A DNA stretch of 64,000 nucleotides. Origin: Maratus speciosus. Taxonomy: Eukaryota; Arthropoda; Arachnida; Araneae; Salticidae. The DNA is taken from NCBI GenBank assembly GCA_963932465.1, contig OZ010790.1, positions 349,953,087-350,017,086 on the forward strand. Reading direction: 5' to 3'. The notes below the pieces were generated by a model, which saw only the letters and a list, made by a program, of their open reading frames with translations, ran no database searches and was not told the DNA's origin. Position 1 is the first letter of the stretch, and each line of letters begins with the position of its first letter. This document shows positions 1 through 11,764 of this stretch, piece by piece. A program made the translations under genes and the position numbers.

Positions 1-166
1 TAGAAAAAAGATTGTATATATTTTTCACGTCAGGTGAATTTTTTAACAATTTCAGATATTAAGCAAAATTAAAAATTACGAAATGTTTAAATAACTAGAA
101 TTGTATGTAAAAACTGAATTTTTGATGTCTATTCAAAACTTGCCTAATCGAAAAAAAGAAAAAAAG

Positions 167-229
167 GTTTTCTCTTTTAATCTATTGTATTGATAAACCA
201 GTTCAGAAAAAAAAAAAAACTACAATTTG

Positions 230-275
<46 letters not shown>

Positions 276-384
276 GGATTTTTATTTTTTATTAACGGAG
301 TATTCCTGACATTGTAAAATCTTCGTTTACAAAGAAAAAATATATATTTCCGGTTTATCAATACAATAGATTAAAAGAGAAAAC
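167..384. repeat. Perfect 33-bp inverted repeat around a poly-A tract
   Basis: Bases 167-199 are exactly the reverse complement of 352-384 (33 of 33 bases). The 152-bp loop contains an uninterrupted poly-A run at about 229-274. Perfect arms in such decayed surroundings suggest a recent origin or continuing conversion between the arms. No coding sequence, TIR signature or flanking target duplication was seen, so it cannot be placed in an element class. The long A run could also be a weak point in the assembly. Confidence 0.85.
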
Positions 385-2640
385 ATTTGTGCTTTGTAAT
401 GAGAAAACATCTGTGTGTTGTTTGAAGTGTTAAAATGTCACATTTTAACCCTTTCCAAAGTAGTTGAAAACTGTTTAAGACTTCGGTTTGTCTACACTGT
501 TAAAAATGTGCAGCATTCTGTCAGGTCATATGACCGTTTGTTTCCGAAAACGTTTACACAATCGGTAATTTAACACTCTTCGTGCTCCAAGTCGCATAAA
601 TATTTTTGAAATACCACGAGCTTGCTATATGTTATTAATACTTACCATAAGACATTCCCTGTTAAAATGGAATGTGTAGCAGAGATATGTTAATGTTAGA
701 ATATTTTTGTGCAATACTAAAGCACATATAATCACAAAACAGAAGTCCGTTAGAGCATATAAATTCTGCAGCTGATATATAGGTATGTGCAAAAAAAGTT
801 ATTAAGCACTATTTGCATATGGGCATGTATTGTTTAGAGGTGTTTTTAATTGTGTTATGCATTTTCAGCTTAACTATATTGAGTTATTATATACTAATGT
901 ATGTTTGTAAATAATATGCGTTATTCAATTCAAAATTCTAATTATATTACCATCTACGGATAATAATTTTGAAAGTACGGTTTTAATTGTGTTTTGTGTT
1001 TCTTTTCTGAATTGAGTTTTAGCTTCATACGTTTCGGATCATATGCAGGGTTGCATTAAAAATTTCATGTCATTATTTATAGGCGGTGAAACCGAAAGAC
1101 ATCAAATGAGCTTTGCGTTTTGTAGCTGAATAAAATTTTAGCAAACAATTGCATATGAAGATTGTAACCAATATATAGATCGTACACAATGCAGCTCAAA
1201 GGAATTTGAATACCCTCCTTTTCGATTGCAGCCGTTTATTGCTGAATTTGGATAGTCAAATGTATTAGACTTACTCTATATTGTTGGATTTAATACCTTA
1301 TATTACATTATTAAGTAGTGACATTTTTTACAGCATTCTGGTAGTGTTGAAAAGTATTTCACAATCAATGCGTGACGATTTTTTTTTCTTTCTTGTTTTA
1401 TTTAATATGTCATTTTCTTAATCGGAAAATTCGAGAATAATGGATAAACAAAATATAAGTTTTTAATTCATTATCATGTGGTTCGATCCCAGTTCATGCA
1501 TCTCAAACGATCAGTATTCCTGAATATTCAAATGGAATTTCATTTGTTCAATATTTGTTCCTTTTACGTAATGGCTGAATTGAAATCATTTTCCTTTCAA
1601 ATAAACATTTAAAAATATATTTTACTATTTCCAAATTTTTACAATTATTATACTTGCGAGGGGAAGCCTTTCTTCACAGTTAAGGGGTTAAAACATATCA
1701 GGATCTTAAATTCAAATATTGCCAGGCAAGTGTATCTAGAATTATCACTACTGCTGTAAAACTATAATTATCTGCTGTACTCAAAAATGTTGTCACTGGT
1801 TGCAATCAACATAGTACATATAAAATTCTCCTTCTTTAAAACTTCGATAAGCAATGATTTAATATTTATCACAAGTTAGAATATCGAAATGTATTGATGA
1901 CAAAAAATTTTTCAAACTTTTGTTCAAAGAAGTGAACTAAATTTCAATTATATTATACAATTCTTATATATTATCAACTTATCAATAGAAAAAGCGTTAC
2001 AAAACACCTTCTGCAAAGATATTTGAAATTTTCAGATGCTTATCAACTGCATTTCGTGCTGAAAATATGAACTACTTTTGCTTTCCAATTCTCTTCTTTT
2101 TTACTACTTCTGTAGAGTTACGCAGAGCTCTCTAACTGGTAGTAGTCTAATTTCCCTAAAAGCATGTGTCATGGCGCCGTCACACTGTCTCACGCCAATC
2201 CCCTCTGACATGTAGGGCATATGGGCACATGCCAGATTAGACTGGCAAAGGTACGTACCGCCAGGTATATTTGTTTTACCATATTATAGATTGATTACTA
2301 GAGCGGTATACCCTTCAGCATAATTAGTTTAAATGAAGCCCTCTGTACTAATGATATATTATTAAATAAAACTGATTTCTTACCCTCATCTATATTGTAA
2401 AACCAAACTACTTCCGTTCTTAAGTTCGATATTATACTAACGACGTCAATACCTGACTAATAAATTTCACGTTTGCTGCAAATATTTTGACTTACGAACA
2501 CTACGCAATTGCAATTTTTGCCATGCATGTTATTGCAATTAGTTTGTAAACTGTATCTAAATTTACATGTTTGTTAATGTTTTTAAAATAATTTTAAAGG
2601 ATGACGGTTTTAATTCATCTTAATAGTGTGTAGTTCAATT
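385..2640. other. Unassigned AT-rich DNA
   Basis: No convincing reading frame, TIR pair or tandem repeat was seen. A lone match to the pol III B-box pattern (GGTTCGATCCC) lies near 1481 without an A box, so it is probably chance or a SINE fragment. Confidence 0.5.
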
Positions 2641-2654
2641 GCAAAATATTAAAA

Positions 2655-3390
2655 TGTTTGTACTTAAAATATATAAGTAGGTAACCAAAGGATTCCGGTT
2701 AACATTCCATATTTTTGAACTGATTGAAATTTAAAACTTCATTAAAAAATAAATGAAATTATAAAATGATATTAATAAAACATAAATTTAACAGACGTGT
2801 AATCTTTAATCAGGGAAATTACCAGAATAATTAAGATCTTCTCTCTGTAGCGTGCCGCTCAATTAAAAAAATATTGAACCTTTTGCACTTAACCTTTAAC
2901 TGATGTCTCAGAAATTGTCACGTAACAGATGCGAGACCGCTGCAACGAAAGTTGAATAAAAGGCGCGATTAACTCATAGGATGCTGTTTTTGTACTAAAC
3001 TTTTTGCACAGGACTGCTACAATTAAAATTCACCCATTCAAAAGTCTCTGGTGATATTATTAAAGTTCCAAACAAAACAAAATTTCGGTAGTGTTTGTAG
3101 TTAAACTGAAAAATGCTAAACTATAAAAATTGAAAAAAGCCGCGGTCTGAGAGACCGGTAACATCAGTTAAGGGTTAAACAAATGAAAATGCTTCAGCAT
3201 ATGATTCCGGTTATTATTTCATATTGAAATTAAAGCTTCATAAAAAAATAAGTGAAATCGTAAAATAATATAAATGAAACATAAATGTAACAGACTTGTA
3301 ATCGAGGTACACTCTTTAACAGCTGAAATTATCAGAATAAAAAAGACTGCTGTAAGCAGCGACATCCTTGGTGATTAATAGGCGGTTTAC
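2655..3390. repeat. Diverged tandem duplication, unit about 225 bp
   Basis: The segment 2655-2880 is repeated with divergence at 2880-3390, the second copy being split by a 282-bp MITE. Landmarks shared in order are CACTTAA or TACTTAA, GATTCCGGTT, a run resembling AAAACTTCATTAAAAAATAA, and TAACAGAC followed by TGTAATC. The TTAA at 2664 in copy 1 corresponds to the TTAA at 2889 in copy 2, giving a unit of about 225 bp. A weaker continuation may exist near 3390. Confidence 0.7.
2893..3174. mobile_element. piggyBac-type MITE, 282 bp, flanked by TTAA
   Basis: The element is bounded by TTAA at 2889-2892 and 3175-3178. Its ends are CCTTTAACTGATGT and the complement of ACATCAGTTAAGGG, so the TIR is CCYTTAACTGATGT. 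Inner inverted motifs (GCGAGACCGC and CCGCGGTCTG) lie near each end. TTAA duplication with CCY-starting TIRs is the hallmark of piggyBac elements, which integrate into and duplicate TTAA. There is no coding capacity. The TIR differs from that of the 5.3-kb piggyBac copy, so a different transposase family probably mobilised it. Confidence 0.8.
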
Positions 3391-3399
3391 TCCTGGCAT

Positions 3400-3940
3400 A
3401 CAGCTAATATAAAAATATTGATTGTAGTATATTTCAGAGATTACTTTAAGACATTATTGATATTTTTTTATATAATAATGTTTTTTGGTGTTGTAAGTGA
3501 GGATTCTAAAAAAAAAAAAAAAAAAAATACAATAAACCTTAAAAATCAGTTAGAATTTTAAAAAATTGTTTTTTCACTTATACTGTTTTATCTGAGAAAC
3601 CCAAGTTAGATCCCCTAGTAAATTATCTAATTTCTAAATCATCACAAGAAATATTTAAATTGTGTTAAAACGGACTGAAAATTAATAACTCTTTACTTCA
3701 ATTTTTAATGAAAATCGAAATAAAATTTAAAGTGATTTAAAGTGACTAAACATTTTAAGTAAACAAGTTCCCTGAAAAATTGTTCTATTTGCATATTTTA
3801 AATTTGTCTTCTTTATCAATATTTATTTAACGCTCACTAATTTAATTGCATCTAAGTTGATTAAATATTTTGAATAATTACCCAACGATAAGGACTCGGT
3901 GTTAATGAAAGACTGAGGACATATTGTTCTAAGTGTTCTG

Positions 3941-3993
<53 letters not shown>

Positions 3994-4579
3994 CTATATG
4001 CATTATTAAACTTTAGAAAATAACATGTAAATGCCACTGCTAAACTTTAATGTTTGTTGTTATACCAAATTACAGAGGAAATTTAAAAAAAAACAAATTT
4101 AGTGATTTAGTGTTTTTAAGAATGGTAATTATTTAAAATTATTAATACAATTAATAAGAATCTAAAATACTTATACTTTAAAGTGAATGAACCTTTTAAA
4201 TATATATATGTGTGTGTGTGTGCGCGTTTGTCATACATATGTATATGTATATACAAAAGAAATTCAGTTATTCATGTTCTATTTGATTTCCGATGTATAT
4301 GTTTTGTTTATTTATTGATTCTGGTTACAGTTGATTGGGCATTTCAGGACCAGCCTTTAAAGCTAAGCTTGCAATTTCTCGATCACTATTCAACTTATTT
4401 TTTTTTTTTTGCTTATAATGCAAAATAATGTCCCTGCTTATCACATTGCTTTTATAATTTTTCATAATATATGTTCAATTACTCCACTCTTTTATTTATA
4501 GCATTATATATATCTATTTTTATTGTGTAACAAATGATTTCATTTTTTAAATGGTTTATTATTACAAAATATTTGACTT

Positions 4580-4610
<31 letters not shown>

Positions 4611-5280
4611 GTCTAAACGAGATGCTTCGAAAATTCTGGAAAACTTTAAAAATCCAATAAAAAGGAACAAAGCACGGTAAAAAATGTAATTTGTGCAAAT
4701 GATATTGTGGTAGAACTAATTCTTTTAACAACAACTGTTGTACTTTCAAAGGTCGTTAATGGGTGACGCTAACATAAACGATATCAAACAGATAAGCTTT
4801 CAAGGACAGTCACATAAGTGAAATACAATAACAAAGCAATTCTACATTCAGTAGCGTTATTTAAATAGCAAGTGTTCAACTTTAATCTGTACTACATGGT
4901 GCGCATTGGCATCATGGTGCCACTGAAAGAGTCACAATGACAATGGTAGTTCATTGCTGGATTTGTTGGATTCCACATAAAATGGCTTTCTGAGAAGTAT
5001 TTGTTTGCTCGTCAATATAGAAGAGGAGGATGAATACACGAAAAACTTTGTCATTCCACGGCCTAAAATCCGAATGTGGATCATGGAGGGAACTTGATTT
5101 TAGACAGAATGTATAACTCGACATTTATAAATATTCAAAAGGGGTTTTTGAATTAAACTGAAAACTAGGGGTTGCTATTTTATATAATATTTACCGCAAA
5201 CAAAACAGATTTTCATACTGTGCTGGAACAACGTGGCGCAGTAAAAGATTGTGTTACCGTTCAAAAGTCACTGTACAGAC
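3400..5280. other. Unassigned AT-rich DNA with TA/TG microsatellites
   Basis: Holds a (TA)n run at 3944-3991, a mixed TA/TG run at about 4199-4226 and a shorter (TA)n at about 4586-4610. Reading frames here are low-complexity translations of these runs. A run of 18 A residues lies near 3509. Nothing else was recognised. Confidence 0.55.
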
Positions 5281-5284
5281 TTAA

Positions 5285-7831
5285 CTATAGAATACTAACC
5301 TTTTTACTTAGTACTTAAATACTAACCATGCGTAAAATTTACTCACTCTATATTTAAAATACATTTAAGGTATATTTAAAAAATAATTCTTATATATATA
5401 CTCATTCATTTAAATTTTATTCAGAAAATGATTCATTAAATATATCCTTGTAATATAACACAACAAATAAGCTTATTTAATGTGTAAAAAAAGAAAATAA
5501 GAATAATTAAAATTACACTTGCGTATTGCCACAAGTGAAACAGAATTTCTGTTGATGTGCACGGCATACTGGCTTTTTACATTTCGAACAAAATATAGTT
5601 CTATACCTTCTTTTAAAATATGGACAAGAATAACAATATTTTCTGGGTCCTTTAGAAATATATAGCTTCCTTTGCATTTTTATGAACTTGATTCTTCTTG
5701 TACGACTTTGCATAATTTATGAACGTTTTCATCAATTACGGCATTTTCTATTATTGTACACTTTGGCATTGTTGGAATTTTAAGTCTATTTATTTGCGAT
5801 TCTCTCGTGAACTATCGATGCAAATTTAACATGAATTGCAATCTTGATAAAGGCTTGGCAGCCTTTTGCTTAGCGTAGAAGTTGTGTGTATATATTACAT
5901 ACGAATTATTCATGTCATATTTAGCGTATTTAAAAAAAAATGCATAAGGGCTATCGATATGTGTTTCTTCCCCAATTCATGTGGTGACACATTTGCTTGA
6001 AAGTATCGACGGCTCCTTATGATTTATTATAGTCACACACATCTTTAGGTATTAAAGTTTGATCATCCAGTGACGGTTCTTAATGTGCTGATGATACAAG
6101 ACGAACGAGTTCATCTACTTTTGGTTTGTGCGAAAACTCAATAAAATCCTTATGGTATAAAAAAGTGAAGTACCTGTAGCACTTTGTTGAAATTTTATAT
6201 CAACGAATTCTTCTGGAAATTCTCGTTTGTACTTTTTTGTAGTACCTATTACAGTCAACTGTTCATCATTTAGAAGTGATTGAACTAACGGTTTATTTGT
6301 AAACCAGTTGTCCATAGTTGTTTTTCGATGTGATTTCCTTATAATTTTAATTATTTATTTTACGAAATAATCAGCAGCTTGTTGCTTATTTGAAATAGTT
6401 CCTTTACACAAATAAGGAATTGAATCAATCATATATTTTGTAGTATTATCACACAACATCACCAACTTAATTCTATATTTATCTGATTTTGAAGGGATAT
6501 ACATTCTGAATGTACAATGCTTTCTAAATCCGACGAGTTGTTCGTCTTAAGTATGCTTCAGGCTTGTAATTTTTTCAGCAATTCGCTAAACATCTGTCAC
6601 AAACTTCAGAAATAGGAGCAAATTTAAATTTGAGTTTGTCGTTCTTCTTACGTCTCTTTACAGTCAAATCTCTGGCAATTTACCAAAAAATAAAACCGTT
6701 CTTTGGACATTGTTGCTAAGTATCTATCGCCGCAATAAGAATTATCGAATAATAAATCAGATGACAAATGGTTATTCTGCAATGAAGCTGCTAAAATTAT
6801 TAAACCAAGAAGTGCCTTTATTTCAATCAATGAAATGGAAAACAATGTAGATTTATTTTGTAACTTATACTTCAAAAGTTGCCTTTCAATCTCTTCATTT
6901 GTATATATCAAAATAATATTTAAAATTTCATCCGGAAAAAAATAGCTCTAAGCAATCGACTGGTTCGTAACAAGAACGAGTAGTTGATGTAGGACTACCA
7001 ATTACTTTGTTTTCCATTTTAAATTATTTTTACCAGAATCTTCTGATCCATTTATTGTAATTAATGCAGGTATATTTAGGTACCATCATGTGATCTAGGT
7101 GAAGATCGAATGTCTATTTTTTTTTTACTGTCCGTCTTAGATTGACTTTTTTCAATATTGTTGGTTACTTCTTGAATCACATCATATTCTATAGACTGTT
7201 GTGTATTTTTTGAAGGCAGAAAAAGAAGAACATAAAAAGAGTCATCAGATTCCCATTCCAATATATCTTGTTCGGAGGGAGATCATTCAGAATCGTTTTT
7301 AAAAAGAATTTTTTACGCTTCATCTATGTCTAACCCTCGCTTTCTAGACATCTTTTACTAAACAAAGAAAGAAAATACCACTAAAAATATATAGGTATTC
7401 AAAATACTTTTTTTACAATTAAATGGCATTGATTATAATAAAAGTGAATTAAAAATTCTATTAACTGCTAAATAAAGAAAATACATAAAAATGAATCTAT
7501 TAATATTTGAGAAAATTAGACTGTTTATACTAACGATGAGTAAATATTACGTATACAATTAATCTGTTTATACTAACCAAGAGTAAATGTTAATTAAAAT
7601 AAATATACTCTTAATATTAACTATAAGTATATTTTACTCACCATATAAAAGTTGAATAACTTTTCCTGAAAGATAGAAAATATCTAACATCCACTTATAA
7701 TTTCATCTTAAAGACAAAAGAGGGCATATTGGCATATCTGAGTGATGGTGGAGCAAGCGTGCATAGTTCAGAATTTGCGATCGCGTTTCCTGGGTCTGTG
7801 AGTAAAATTTACGCAGGGTAGCATTCTAGGG
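5285..7831 (-). mobile_element. piggyBac element, 2547 bp, both ends present
   Basis: TTAA flanks both ends (5281-5284 and 7832-7835). Read inward from the right, the terminus is CCCTAGAATGCTACCC, starting with the CCCTAGAA typical of piggyBac TIRs. The left terminus CTATAGAATACTAACC is a diverged match. Just inside, both ends carry GCGTAAA...TTTACTCAC in inverted orientation. The length matches typical autonomous piggyBac elements (about 2.5 kb). The transposase gene fills the minus strand but is disabled, so this is a full-length dead copy. Confidence 0.85.
5513..7351 (-). pseudogene. piggyBac transposase pseudogene
   Basis: Read on the minus strand, an ATG at 7351 opens MSRKRGLDIDEA, followed by stops at codons 13 and 23. 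The acidic WESDDSF patch typical of piggyBac N-termini follows. At about 6648-6911 the DDE_Tnp_1_7 domain begins, with IEIKALLGLIILAASLQ and SKERFYFLVNCQRFD. At 6115-6315 is DNWFTNKPLVQSLL, the block holding one of the catalytic aspartates. The end (5513-5713) is the cysteine-rich C-terminal domain, FCSKCKKPVCRAHQQKFC, a zinc-binding module that contacts the element ends. Blocks are separated by stops and frameshifts, so no functional enzyme can be made. Confidence 0.85.
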
Positions 7832-7835
7832 TTAA

Positions 7836-8670
7836 GTGAGAAATATACAGCAATGCTCATCAAAGATGAATTGGCTTAAATATAATGAGGTAAAGAAACC
7901 ATACTGTCATATACAAAGAATGCAGTGCTTGTGAATTCACGAAAGATTTAATTGACCGTAGTCCATATGTGATTGCTGTACGTGCTCTACCAAAAGAACA
8001 TATTATTATACACATCATTTGAAAGGGCTTACAAATCTGCTAAATAATATTCCGCATGTAGCGGAGGAAATGGGGTGCTGGCAATTAATGGGATATATAT
8101 CTCAATTTTGTTTGGCAAAACGAGAAAAGTCAACACAAGTAAAGGAATAAATTTAAGAAAAACCAATCTTAAGGAAGTATCTTTTATCACAAAAACTGGA
8201 TATTTAGTTTCACCGGCTTCCCAATGTTTGGCCATTTCGTAAATATTCTTGCAGAAGTGCATGACTAATATGTCAAATTTCATACAAACGCTTTAGTAAC
8301 AAAGTCGGTGGAAGACCATACGTAGTAGATAATCGTTTTATAAGAACACTCAGACAAAATATAAGCCATAATAAAATAATTTATCTTAATTAAATACTTC
8401 ATAATTTAATGCATCTTGTTCCATATGCGTTTTACCGAAGACTATTCACTAAATTATAGCTACAGCTCATATTAAAAATATTAGAATAATTGCGAAAAAG
8501 TAATAAGAATTTTTTTTTATTTATTTATTTTTGATACTAACTAAATGCAATTAAATTTCTAATACATTAAATCTGGGATATTTAGATAAGAAATATATAC
8601 AAAATATAAAATACAATGCAGTAAATTAGGCATATAGCTGTATAAACACATTAAATTTTAGAATAACATT
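7836..8670. other. Unassigned AT-rich DNA
   Basis: An 84-codon minus-strand frame at 8029-8283 has a hydrophobic middle but matches no family I recognise. No repeats or RNA genes were seen. Confidence 0.45.
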
Positions 8671-10130
8671 TAGATTGGTTCAAAATATTAGAATATTTTA
8701 TTTTACGCAATAATATTGCCTTGTGGATATGAAGTAAATGGTAGTTACTATATTGTAGCATCTCTTTTAGCGTTCATAACAGCATAAATCGATCTTGCAT
8801 ACTATATACAAGGTGTTTACAAACATCTCCATCAATATTAGCCCAAATAGACTTTATACGTGCCACTAACACAATTTTACTTGAGGGAGAGTTTTTTTGG
8901 ATTTTTTCTTCATTATACACCATAAGTTTTCGATGGGATTAAGGTCTGGTGAGTTTGGTGGCCAAGGAAGTACCTTAATGTTGCGTTGGCGGAACCAATT
9001 CTTAGTTGACACCGAGGTATGCGGTGACGCTAAATCTTGTTGAAAGATTAAATCTTCTTCAAATAAATCTTCTGATGTCAGAATCATGTAGTCTTCCAAA
9101 ATTTCTTGATATATCTCAGAGTTAACCTTTCCGTAGACGAAGCATAATTTCCAGGTCCTTCTGCACTCATGCAACCCCAAACCATGACACTAGCAGCAAA
9201 TTTTACGGAACGTTTAAAGCAATCTTTATCAAATGCTTCTTGGTTCATTCTCCAAACTCGAATACCTGGATTACCATACGAAACACAAAACATATTTTCA
9301 TTACTAAATAACATATTTTCCCAATCTTCTTCGCTCCGTAAGCGTCTTGATTTACACCAATTCAATCTTATACGCTTTTGTTTTGTAGTCATGAGAGGTT
9401 TTTGTTTTCGGTAACAAGACATTTAAACTTAAATTTATGGAGACGTCTTAATGTTGTCAATGTATAAACTTCATCTCCTTATTCTTTCCATTTTCGGTGG
9501 AAGAATCGCACACTTTTAAAACGGTTTTTCTTAACGATACGCTTCAGTTTCCTGTCATCTCAAGCAGATGTTTTTGGTTTTCGGCCGCCATTTCGGCGAT
9601 TATTTTGAAATTTTCCATTTTTTTAATATTGTGTTAGTATTTTACTAACGCTTGATTGCGAACAATGTAAATAAACCGATAAATAACATTGCATTTTGCC
9701 GTGCCGATACAAATCACACATACGAAGTTTAATCATCTCGAAGAATATCACTCGCACGACCCATTTTAAGACGAAAAAGCAAACAAACTGCAAAAAGAAT
9801 ACTGATTTTAAATAAAATCGTCTGAATTTAATCAATGTTGCCACCAGTTATAAATTGGTGATAATTAAAGGATAATTAATGTGAAATATTCTAATATTTT
9901 GAACTACTTGAATAAATATTCTAATATTTTGACTTTTCAAAATAGTTTTTTTTCAATTAATCTTTTCAAAAATGATATTAATTTTAAGATAATAAGTAAG
10001 TATAATCAACAATAAGTTCTTAATAAAAATACCGTTTGCATATTTGTATTAAAAGTCATTAAATTACCAAACGATATTTTCAATTTGTAAAAAAAAAATA
10101 ATTATTCTAATATTTTGAATATGATCTGTA
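8671..10130 (-). mobile_element. Tc1-like element, about 1.46 kb
   Basis: The left end, after TA at 8671-8672, reads GATTGG then TTCAAAATATTAGAATA. The right end, read inward from TA at 10129-10130, reads CAGATCATA then TTCAAAATATTAGAATA. TA flanks and about 1.4-kb length are usual for Tc1. The core of the TIR, CTAATATTTT, recurs at 9891 and 9921, inside the right end. The right boundary is therefore less certain and could lie near 9905. A broken transposase lies between the ends on the minus strand. Confidence 0.7.
8774..9764 (-). pseudogene. Tc1 transposase pseudogene (DD34E)
   Basis: Minus strand: MGRASDILRDD at 9764, then after a frameshift the helix-turn-helix part with DLYRHGK and HCSQSSVSKILTQY. 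Next come DWCKSRRLRSEEDWENMLFS, GNPGIRVWRM and VMVWGCMS, where the first catalytic aspartate of SDE appears as SNE. After a further frameshift come LIFQQDLASPHTS and PPNSPDLNPIENLW. There are 34 residues between the aspartate of QQD and the glutamate of PIE, the Tc1 spacing. A C-terminal SMQDRF block near 8790 lies in yet another frame. Multiple frameshifts make it non-functional. Confidence 0.88.
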
Positions 10131-10282
10131 TAGTTTACTGACATCGTTATCGATCCTTTTCTTCCGGAGTAGCAAAACTAATAGGTTGTAGTTTGACGAT
10201 CGGTAGCACTACTGAACTGTTATGAATATATATAAACACGCGTTACATAATCAAACAAACCAGTTTATCATTTCAGAAGACT

Positions 10283-11697
10283 AATAGTACGGGTGCTACG
10301 GTTGAGAAAACTGCAAATCGTTATAAGAATATACCGATTGATGAGTATCTACTTTATATTATTACGATGCATTTCAGAGAGGGAGGCATCGCGTAAATTC
10401 GTGGGAATTCAAGATGACGGCTGTTATTCAAAATGGCGTCATTTTCTGAATTTACTTACTGTCCATCATATAAATGCGTGTTTCAGGTTGATTTAAATGT
10501 TTTAGCACCAAAAATTTAATTTTTAATACTTTTCGCCATAGTTAAATGAGTTTACGAAATCAGTTTGTCTATTTATTTGTCTGTCTGCCTGCTTGCCATT
10601 CCATGCTCTAACTCCCTTAAATATTTTCAGATTGCCATGTAATGTATACATGTTATTGAAGTTTTCAATAACGCGTTCGGAATAATAATTGAAGTTTATA
10701 GCTTTTTTAGTCCGTTTACAGGGCCCTCAAAAGAATTCCATTAGGTTATTGTCTATTAGTCCAGGTGCTACGGTTGAGAAAACTGCAAATCGTGAGAAGA
10801 ATATACCGATTGGTGAGTATCTACTTTATATTAATACAATCCATATAAAAGGGGGAGGCATGCGTAAAGTCATAGGAATTCAAGATGGGAGATGTTATTC
10901 AAAATGTCGTCATTTTCTGAATTTTCTTACTATCCATCATATATATGTACGTTTCAGGTCGATTTCGATATTTTTAACTTCAAAAATTTCGTTTTTAACA
11001 CTTTCCGTCATAGTGAATGAGTTTTTGAATTCAATTTTTCTGTTTGCTTGTATGTCTGCCTGCTTGCCATTCCATGCTCTAACTTGCTATTGCTACTCGC
11101 TTAAATTCACTCAGATTGCGTTGTAATTTATATATGTTATTGAAGTTTACAATAGCATGTTCCGAATAAAAATCGAAGTATATAGTTTTTATAGTCCGTT
11201 TACAGGTCCCTGAAGAGAATTCCATTACGTTATTGCTTATTTGTCCGGGTGTTACGATTTAGAAAAATGTAAAACCAGAGAATAATATACCGATTAGTGA
11301 GTGTCTACTTTTTATTAATACAATCCATATAAGAGGGGGAGGCATCGCTTAAAGTAATATGAATTCAATATGGTGGCTGTTATTCAAAATGCCGTTATAA
11401 ACAGTACTGTAGCAGTTTTCTTTTTTTGAGCTCCTGTAAATGAACGACAGATGCTGTGCACATCATATTTTACAGCAAGTATATTGTACTGCACCTCAAT
11501 GCTGTATATTAATTTCAATATTTTTGAAATAGTTTAACATAATTAAAACACATTGAAAATGATTTTCTCCCATATATCATAATGTAATGGAATTTTTTTG
11601 AGTGGGCCTGTAAACGAATTATAAATGCTGCACACTTCTTTTTCAATATAGAACTTTTTTCTGTATACCACACATATTTAAATTACATATATAAATA

Positions 11698-11764
<67 letters not shown>

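Noticed and set aside
4183..4428. 81-codon plus-strand frame
   Set aside because: Translation of TA/TG microsatellite and AT-rich DNA; low complexity, no family.
9169..9414. 81-codon plus-strand frame
   Set aside because: Antisense shadow of the Tc1 transposase pseudogene on the minus strand.
10689..11126. 145-codon plus-strand frame
   Set aside because: Lies across two units of the inverted ~480-bp repeat and is broken or different in the other units, so it is incidental.
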